The notes under the pieces are model-generated. The model did no database searches. It saw only the letters and a list, made by a program, of their open reading frames with translations, and was not told the origin of the DNA. Positions 27,488 to 33,886 of a stretch of 33,886 bases of DNA are shown piece by piece. The position numbers were made by a program, and so were the translations under genes. Location: assembly GCA_947178035.1 (NCBI GenBank), contig CAMWXA010000003.1:1-33886 (forward strand), in the 5' to 3' direction. The stretch is from an uncultured Lachnospiraceae bacterium (GTDB lineage Bacteria > Bacillota > Clostridia > Lachnospirales > Lachnospiraceae). The stretch's first letter is position 1, and every line of letters starts with the position of its first letter.

Positions 27488-29452
27488 ATGGAAGCAATCG
27501 ATAAAGCATGTACAGAGTCAGATACAACAGTAAAGTGGCAGTATAAACAGGATGGCGTTTTTGCGTTGTTGTGGGGGGATATGGTTGTTTTGTCTGGTTA
27601 TGCGAGAGCATACCATGTGGATGGCAGAATGATTGACACTCGAACCGCAGTACTGAAAAAGAGGGAAGAAACTGCGGATGAAAAGGGAGAGATCCTTACG
27701 TTTGAGGCAGAAAACGGTTTGCGCCTGAACGAGTATTTGATGCTCTCAGAATCAGGGGTACCTGTGGTTTCCTGCAGTCTCTCCCAGCAGGACGGACAGG
27801 AGGTGGAGACGAACAGGCTTCTTCCGCTTGTCGCGGAGGGACTGGGGGAGAACGCCCCGAAAATATGGAAAAGTATCTGGAGTAAAATGTTATTGGTTCC
27901 TTATGACAACACGATGTGGCTGCGCTATGAGGCACAGCCGCTGCGCGCAGGGAGAAAGAGCTATGATTTGACAGTATTGTTTCAAGAGGATAGCAGGGAG
28001 GGATTGTTGATTGGGGCAGCAGATTTCTCTATCTGGAAAAATGCAATAATCTGTTCCGGGACAGAAGCAAAGAGTTTTTTGGTACAGAGCGGTATTGCGG
28101 ACGAAGGAACCCATGATAGTGTCATGCACGGAAGTGTGGCAGGAAAAACGGTGGAATCCTCCCGCTTTTATGTTTTGTACGGTTCAGATTACAGAAGGCT
28201 CCTGGAAGCTTATGGTGATTTGCTGGAAACAGAGCAAAAGCATCTGACATGGACAGAGGGGGTGCCGTTTGGCTTTAACAGCTGGGCAGGGCTTGCATTT
28301 CGGCTAAATGCGGACAACTATCAGAAAACAGGAAAGTTTTTGCGGGAAGTTTTACAGCCTGCAGGATATGAAAACAACGGCTGTACTTATATGAATCTGG
28401 ACGCGGGATGGAGCGTCATCTCTGAGGACAGGCTTGTCTCCTTAGTTGAGGAGATGCATGAAAACGGACAAAGGGCAGGTATTTATGATTCGCCGTTTGC
28501 TTTCTTTGGCAAAGATGCAAAGCAGGAGATTCCAGGTGCGCCAGGACATTGTTTTGAGGAAATATTGCTGATGGATTCCAACAATAAACCAGTCACGAAG
28601 GTCGACGGGGCGATTCCTTTTGATGTGACGCATCCGGTTTGGAGGCAGCAGATGGAATGGAAATTGTCACGTTTTGTGAAATGGGGCTTTGATTATGTGA
28701 AACTGGATTTCATGACACATGGCGGCATGGAAGGCTGCCATTATGACAAATCGGTTCGCACCGGCAGACAAGCGATTACAGCGGGATATACATTTATTGC
28801 GAAATATCTGTCACAGGAACGGATTGGAAAGCCGTTTTTTATCAGTCTTTCCATTGCGCCGCTGTTTCCCTGCGGTTTTGGGCATGCCAGACGATTTTCG
28901 TGTGATGCGTTTGGAACAAACGAGGATGTGGAATATGTGCTCAATGCCCAGACATATGCATGGTGGCAGAGCGGAAGGTTATATCAGTTTAATGACCCGG
29001 ATCATATCTGTCTGCTGAAGGGTGTTTTTACAGACAGAGACAGCCAGGAAGGGGAAGCCAGAGCGCGGTATACATCGGCAGTTATTGCGGGGACGGTGAT
29101 GATGCTCAGCGATGATTATGAGAGGCCGGAAGCGCGCAGGCGGGCAGAACTGCTGGCATCAAACCATGAAGTAAACGCATTGGCAGCATCAGGGGTATCT
29201 TTTTGTCCGGTGGAGGCAGGAGGCGCCTCCGCATCTGCAGCCTTTACAGCTGTGGTAGATGGGAAACAATGTCTGGCAGTGTTTCATTGGAAGGAGGACA
29301 GTGCAATCGTGCAAGTGGACTGCAGGCGTGCCGGGATCCGCCAGGGTGTCCGTTACCGCGAACTGTGGAGCGGCGGGCAGATGCAGGATGTGGACGGTGT
29401 GATCAGCTGGATGGCACAGGGATGTGATGCGATATTGTTAAAAGAGATTTAA
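27488..29452 (+). CDS. Alpha-galactosidase-like glycoside hydrolase (divergent GH36/GH27 clan-D type)
   Basis: PFGFNSWAGLAF, TYMNLDAGWSVI, GFDYVKLDFMTHGGMEG, RFSCDAFGTNEDVEYVLNAQTYAWW, FNDPDHICL. Confidence 0.75.
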   Translation: MEAIDKACTESDTTVKWQYKQDGVFALLWGDMVVLSGYARAYHVDGRMIDTRTAVLKKREETADEKGEILTFEAENGLRLNEYLMLSESGVPVVSCSLSQQDGQEVETNRLLPLVAEGLGENAPKIWKSIWSKMLLVPYDNTMWLRYEAQPLRAGRKSYDLTVLFQEDSREGLLIGAADFSIWKNAIICSGTEAKSFLVQSGIADEGTHDSVMHGSVAGKTVESSRFYVLYGSDYRRLLEAYGDLLETEQKHLTWTEGVPFGFNSWAGLAFRLNADNYQKTGKFLREVLQPAGYENNGCTYMNLDAGWSVISEDRLVSLVEEMHENGQRAGIYDSPFAFFGKDAKQEIPGAPGHCFEEILLMDSNNKPVTKVDGAIPFDVTHPVWRQQMEWKLSRFVKWGFDYVKLDFMTHGGMEGCHYDKSVRTGRQAITAGYTFIAKYLSQERIGKPFFISLSIAPLFPCGFGHARRFSCDAFGTNEDVEYVLNAQTYAWWQSGRLYQFNDPDHICLLKGVFTDRDSQEGEARARYTSAVIAGTVMMLSDDYERPEARRRAELLASNHEVNALAASGVSFCPVEAGGASASAAFTAVVDGKQCLAVFHWKEDSAIVQVDCRRAGIRQGVRYRELWSGGQMQDVDGVISWMAQGCDAILLKEI

Positions 29453-29475
29453 TGTTTACGGTTAGGAGCGAAGAC

Positions 29476-29712
29476 ATGAGTGAAGTATTAGTATTGCTGA
29501 ACAGTATTGACAAGGTAAAAGAGTTTGTCTCGATTGTGACAAACTATGAGGAGGACATGGATTTGATCAGCGGAAGGAAAGTAATAGACGCCAAATCCAT
29601 CATGGGTATTTTTTGCATCGAGCTGTCAAATCCAATTACGCTCAGAATCCATGGAAAAAACGAGAATGCGGAGGAGATTATGGATGCAATCGGAGCATAT
29701 GTGGTAGTATAA
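29476..29712 (+). CDS. HPr-like fold protein without canonical phospho-His motif
   Basis: DLISGRKVIDAKSIMGIFCIELSNPITLRIHGKNENAEEIMDAIGAYVV resembles the second half of HPr; ORF track start 29452 overlaps the upstream stop. Confidence 0.75.
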   Translation: MSEVLVLLNSIDKVKEFVSIVTNYEEDMDLISGRKVIDAKSIMGIFCIELSNPITLRIHGKNENAEEIMDAIGAYVVV

Positions 29713-29955
29713 ATCCTTACTTTTCAGGATCACCAGGCAGCTCATGATAATGCGCCACAATGTCTTTCATAGAGATACTTTACAGTATGCTTTTCCCTAT
29801 TGGGCATAGGGGAGAGACTGATGGATACAAAGACGCCGGAAACCACACCCCGGATACCGGGCAGCCGGCCGTACAAAACGGCGGGGGCAGCAAGCCTGGT
29901 TTCAAAAGCCGCAAAAGATGAAAAGGATACTGGAGCTTAAAAGACTGCGATTTAG

Positions 29956-30003
29956 AAAGTCTTCTTGAATGGAACCTTTGGTTGGATTCAAGAAGACTTT
30001 TTT
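29956..30003 (+). terminator. Strong Rho-independent terminator
   Basis: aaagtcttcttgaat ... attcaagaagacttt (perfect 15-bp stem) then ttt. Confidence 0.85.
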
Positions 30004-30007
30004 ATTG

Positions 30008-30052
30008 TTTCAACAGTTCCTGATATTTTGGACATAGGGACAAACTGTGAAA
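30008..30052. promoter_or_regulatory. Imperfect inverted repeat upstream of recombinase operon (operator or att-site candidate)
   Basis: TTTCAACAGTT (30008-30018) versus AACTGTGAAA (30043-30052), inverted with one indel. Confidence 0.4.
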
Positions 30053-30090
30053 TCATAATATAGATAGAAAGAGGAGGAGCTGTAAAGCGT

Positions 30091-30357
30091 ATGAATCTGC
30101 AGGCATTAACGACTGCTGATATAGACACCATGCAGGCGGCTGCGCTAAAAACTGTTGACCGCAGTACCCTGAGGGATATCAGAGATGTGAAAATTGATAC
30201 CACGCTGTCAAAAAAGGAGCGTTTTTTGGATTATGTACGCCAGATTGGGAATCCCTATTGTTATTGTTATGGCAAGTATATCGTAAAAGTGCGCTTTTCT
30301 GATACGGACGCAACACTGGAGGACAGGATGCTCTCCTATCTCCGTTCAAGATGCTGA
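30091..30357 (+). CDS. DUF6870-like small protein associated with mobile-element recombinases
   Basis: SKKERFLDYVRQIGNPYCYCYGKYIVKVRFSDTDATLEDRMLSYLRS. Confidence 0.7.
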   Translation: MNLQALTTADIDTMQAAALKTVDRSTLRDIRDVKIDTTLSKKERFLDYVRQIGNPYCYCYGKYIVKVRFSDTDATLEDRMLSYLRSRC

Positions 30358-30403
30358 TTTGACAGCCGGTTAAAAATATACCTGAATAGTCAGGAGAGAG
30401 TTT

Positions 30404-32083
30404 ATGAAACAAGACGAGTATGATTCTGGTCAATCTAAGGTGCCAACGGTGTGGAATGCCTGCGGCTATCTTCGTCTGTCACATGAGGACGGCGACAAGG
30501 AAGAAAGCAACAGTATTACAGGGCAGAGAAACCTGATTCGTGATTACTTCAGCCATCATTCGGAAATAATTGAGTGCGGCATGAAAGTTGACGATGGATT
30601 TTCCGGTTCCAGTTTCGAGCGTCCCGCCTTTCAGGAGATGATGGCCGATGTGAAAGCGGGAAAGATAAACTGTATTGTGGTAAAAGACCTTTCCCGTTTT
30701 GGCAGGAATTATCTGGATGCGGGGGAATATATTGAGAGGATCTTTCCCTTTTTGGGAGTCCGGTTTATCGCTGTCAACGACAACTATGACAGCCTGCGCA
30801 GCCGTACGGAATCTGATGAACTGGTAATTCCGTTTAAAAACCTGATTAACGAGGCATACTGCCGTGATATATCAGTAAAAATCCGCAGCCAGCTTGAGGT
30901 GAAACGCAGGCGCGGCGATTTTACAGGTGCTTTTGCTGTCTACGGATATGTAAAGGACCCCAATAACAAGAATCATTTACTGGTCGATGAATTTGCGGCC
31001 GATGTGGTGCGTGATATTTTCCGCTGGAAAATGAAAGGGATCAGCGCCGGTGACATTGCAGACCGCCTGAACAGGGACGGGATACTGGCACCTCTGGATT
31101 ACAAGAAATCGCAGGGACTGCGTTTTGCAACACCGTTTGGCATCCATGCCCGCTCTGCATGGAATGCGGCCACAATCCTGCGCATCCTGAAAAATCCTGT
31201 TTATACAGGCGCGCTGGAACAGGGGAAAAATACAACTCCAAGTTACAAGGTAAAGCGACGTATTGTAAAACCGCGTGAGGAGTGGTGTGTCGTGAAGGGA
31301 GTGCATGAGGCGGTTATAGACCAGCACGATTTTGAGATTGTCCAGAAAGTACTGGCGATGGATACGCGCACCAGCCCCGGAAATGCTGCGGTAGAACTGT
31401 TTTCCGGCATAGTGTACTGTGGGGAATGTGGGGCTGCGATGGTGCGCAAGACGGTTCCATCTGGAAAAAAGAAATATATCTATTATGTCTGTGCGGCGCA
31501 TAAAAAGGAAAAAAAGTGTTATGCGCACAGTCTGCGTGACAGCATTCTGGAGGAAATCACACTGGAATCAGTGAAAAGCCAGATACAGAGTGTACTTGGC
31601 ACAAAAAAGATTCTAAAGCTGACAGAAGCGGCTGTGCTGCAGCAGGCAGAAGTGAAAAAACATCAGGCACGGCTTGACAAAAAAAACGAGGAGATCAGCA
31701 GATATCAGAGGCTGTTATGCTCGCTTTACGAGAATCTGACAGACGGTGTGATTGACCGTGAGGAGTATCAGAGACTGAACAAAAATTACACAGCACTTCT
31801 TTCCGAAGCGAAAGAACAGGCACAGGGAATCCAGACAGAGATTGGCAGCATCGTGGAACGCGGTATGGAAGGAAAAAGCTGGACAGACCAGTTCAGGAAG
31901 GATCAAAACGTTACAGAGCTGGATCGGGCTGTTGTGGTGTCTCTGATAGAACGAATTCTTATTTACAAGGACAAACAGGTGGAAATTGTCTATAACTGGC
32001 AGGATGAATACCAGTGGATGGGCAGGGAACATCTGTTTGAAATAAGGGGGACTGTAGAATGGCAAAAACAAAGCGCAAAGTAA
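30404..32083 (+). CDS. Large serine recombinase (full length: resolvase, recombinase, zinc ribbon, coiled coil)
   Basis: CGYLRLSHEDGD catalytic Ser; KDLSRFGRNYLDAGEYIE; YCGECGAAMVRKT...YYVCAAHKKEKKC zinc ribbon. Confidence 0.95.
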   Translation: MKQDEYDSGQSKVPTVWNACGYLRLSHEDGDKEESNSITGQRNLIRDYFSHHSEIIECGMKVDDGFSGSSFERPAFQEMMADVKAGKINCIVVKDLSRFGRNYLDAGEYIERIFPFLGVRFIAVNDNYDSLRSRTESDELVIPFKNLINEAYCRDISVKIRSQLEVKRRRGDFTGAFAVYGYVKDPNNKNHLLVDEFAADVVRDIFRWKMKGISAGDIADRLNRDGILAPLDYKKSQGLRFATPFGIHARSAWNAATILRILKNPVYTGALEQGKNTTPSYKVKRRIVKPREEWCVVKGVHEAVIDQHDFEIVQKVLAMDTRTSPGNAAVELFSGIVYCGECGAAMVRKTVPSGKKKYIYYVCAAHKKEKKCYAHSLRDSILEEITLESVKSQIQSVLGTKKILKLTEAAVLQQAEVKKHQARLDKKNEEISRYQRLLCSLYENLTDGVIDREEYQRLNKNYTALLSEAKEQAQGIQTEIGSIVERGMEGKSWTDQFRKDQNVTELDRAVVVSLIERILIYKDKQVEIVYNWQDEYQWMGREHLFEIRGTVEWQKQSAK

Positions 32084-33051
32084 ATCCTGTGGTTTCAGCG
32101 CCTGTGCAGGAAGTGCCCAAACAGCGGGTTTACCGCGCAGGAGGGTATGTGCGGTTATCGATGGAGGACAGTGGGAGACCAGGGGCAGATACCATTGAGA
32201 ACCAGAAGGAACTGGTCAGAGGATACATAGAAGGACAGCCAGACATGGAACTTGCCGGGCTGTACTGTGACAATGGACGGACGGGAACAGACTTTGCAAG
32301 ACCAGCGTTTGAGCGGATGATGGAGGATGTAAGAGCAGGAACAATAGACTGTATCGTGGTCAAAGATCTTTCCCGGTTTGGGCGCAACTACAGGGAGACG
32401 GGAAATTATTTAGAAAGGATTTTTCCATTTCTTGATGTGCGGTTTGTGGCAATATCCGATCAGTTTGATACATTAAATGCCAGACAAAGGTCGGATGGAT
32501 ATCTTATTCCGCTGAAAAATATCATAAATGAGGCCTACAGTAAAGACATCTCAAAGAAGGTCGGTTCTGGTTATGCCGTTAAGCAGCGCAAAGGCGAATT
32601 TACTGGTACATGGGCGGCATATGGCTATCAAAAATGTGCCAGGGACCCACATAGGATAGAACCGAATACGGAAACGGCTCCTGTGGTACAGGATATTTTC
32701 CAGAAGCGAATTTTGGGCATGAGCTGCACGCAGATTGCAAGGGAGCTGAACAGACAGGGAATTGCCTCTCCGTCCCGATACCACTATCTGAGAGGTGATG
32801 CAAAGTCTGAGCGCTATGCCTGTGCGAAATGGAGTCCCAAGGTGGTGGGGGATATCCTGAAGAATGAAGTGTATCTTGGGCATATGGTTCAGGGACGGAA
32901 AAGACAGTCTTTCAGTGAGGGAAAGAGACAGCAGTTACTGCCGCAGACAAGATGGACAGTTGTCAGAAATACCCACGAGCCGCTGATTGATAAGGATACC
33001 TTCCAGAAAGTGCAGGAAACGAAATTTGTGGAAAAGGCGGGAAGGCAGTGA
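32059..33051 (+). CDS. Serine recombinase lacking zinc-ribbon/coiled-coil domain
   Basis: GGYVRLSMEDSG; KDLSRFGRNYRETGNYLERIFPFLDVRF; ends at HEPLIDKDTFQKVQETKFVEKAGRQ; 25-bp overlap with upstream gene. Confidence 0.92.
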   Translation: MAKTKRKVNPVVSAPVQEVPKQRVYRAGGYVRLSMEDSGRPGADTIENQKELVRGYIEGQPDMELAGLYCDNGRTGTDFARPAFERMMEDVRAGTIDCIVVKDLSRFGRNYRETGNYLERIFPFLDVRFVAISDQFDTLNARQRSDGYLIPLKNIINEAYSKDISKKVGSGYAVKQRKGEFTGTWAAYGYQKCARDPHRIEPNTETAPVVQDIFQKRILGMSCTQIARELNRQGIASPSRYHYLRGDAKSERYACAKWSPKVVGDILKNEVYLGHMVQGRKRQSFSEGKRQQLLPQTRWTVVRNTHEPLIDKDTFQKVQETKFVEKAGRQ

Positions 33052-33055
33052 TGGT

Positions 33056-33886
33056 ATGAACAGTCTTGTCATTGCAAAATATCTTCGCATTTCTGCTGAA
33101 GATATAGATATCAGAAAGTTTGGGAAGAACGAGTCTGATAGTATCAAAAATCAGCGCAATCTCATAGAGGAGTTTATAAACCAAAAACCGGAATTTGCGG
33201 GTGCGCATATTTTAGAATTTTGTGACGACGGCTGGAGCGGAAAAAACTTTGAGCGCCCTGCGGTCGTAAAAATGCTGGAAGAGGTAAAATGCGGCAGGAT
33301 CAACTGCATTATCGTAAAGGATTTGTCCCGGTTTGGACGCGATTATCTGACAGTAGGCAATTATATTTCCCGTGTATTTCCGTTTTTAGGTGTGCGCTTT
33401 ATTGCGGTTAACGATGGGCTCGACAGTGTCAATGCCATGGATGTGGACAGTCTGGAAACGTCATTCAAGACACTTTTGTACGATCTCTACAGCCGTGACC
33501 TGTCACATAAAGTGCGCAGTGCCAAACAGTTCAAGGCCAGGCGGGGAGATTTCCTGTCCCCGTTTGCCCCATACGGATATGCGAAGGCAGCAGACAATAA
33601 GAACCAGCTTGTAATCGATTCGGAAGCGGCAAAGATTGTACATCGGATATTTAAGATGGCGGCAGAAGGAAAGCGCCCTGTGCAGATTGCAAAGAGATTG
33701 AATGCGGAACAGGTTTTGACGCCGATGCTGTATAAAAGGGCAGCAGGATGTTCCCGTTCTGAATGGCCGTGTGTCAGCAGGGATAATTTTTGGACGGACG
33801 ATACCGTCATAAAAATTCTGCGGGATGAACGCTATACCGGTAGGACTGTTTATGGAAAGCGCAGACGGGATGAAGTGGGGAAAAAC
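33056..33886 (+). CDS. Third serine recombinase, truncated by window end
   Basis: My translation from ATG 33056: MNSLVIAKYLRISAEDIDIRKFGKNESDSIKNQRNLIEEF...KDLSRFGRDYLTVGNYISRVFPFLGVRFIAVND...; open to the last base. Confidence 0.9.
   Translation, partial: MNSLVIAKYLRISAEDIDIRKFGKNESDSIKNQRNLIEEFINQKPEFAGAHILEFCDDGWSGKNFERPAVVKMLEEVKCGRINCIIVKDLSRFGRDYLTVGNYISRVFPFLGVRFIAVNDGLDSVNAMDVDSLETSFKTLLYDLYSRDLSHKVRSAKQFKARRGDFLSPFAPYGYAKAADNKNQLVIDSEAAKIVHRIFKMAAEGKRPVQIAKRLNAEQVLTPMLYKRAAGCSRSEWPCVSRDNFWTDDTVIKILRDERYTGRTVYGKRRRDEVGKN

Noticed and set aside
1-33886. CRISPR arrays, tRNA/rRNA genes, toxin-antitoxin or anti-phage defence genes
   Set aside because: No regular spacer-repeat pattern, no tRNA/rRNA-like sequence recognised, and no ORF with convincing defence or TA motifs in this window.

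Overview
The window looks like chromosome of a Lachnospiraceae-type Clostridia (inferred from gene order and protein character). It reads as three blocks. (1) ~1-15.7 kb, housekeeping, all + strand: end of the ribosomal-protein operon (rpsM-rpsK-rpsD-rpoA-rplQ), a J-domain gene, the energy-coupling-factor module ecfA1-ecfA2-ecfT, truA, a small membrane protein, rplM-rpsI, an aldolase/SDR/TrxB-like redox cluster, a secreted SH3-NlpC/P60 protein and hpf. (2) ~15.8-29.7 kb, an accessory alpha-galactoside (raffinose/melibiose-type) utilisation locus: GH13 enzyme, YesM/YesN-like two-component system, LplB/YtcP-like ABC importer without its own ATPase, two different alpha-galactosidase-like enzymes and an HPr-fold protein lacking the recognisable phospho-His motif. 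It abuts what looks like a truncated M23-peptidase gene. (3) ~29.7 kb to the end, the start of a mobile element with a DUF6870-like ORF and three tandem serine recombinases; the middle one lacks the C-terminal zinc-ribbon/coiled-coil region and the third runs off the window. The main non-coding signals are a cluster of DnaA-box 9-mers next to an AT-rich tract upstream of hpf, a string of four short hairpins before rpsM, a ~140 bp inverted-repeat element before the rplM promoter, a perfect 9-bp inverted repeat overlapping the promoter of the aldolase operon, and a ~45 bp imperfect inverted repeat upstream of the recombinases. All calls are from reading the sequence; no searches or folding were run.
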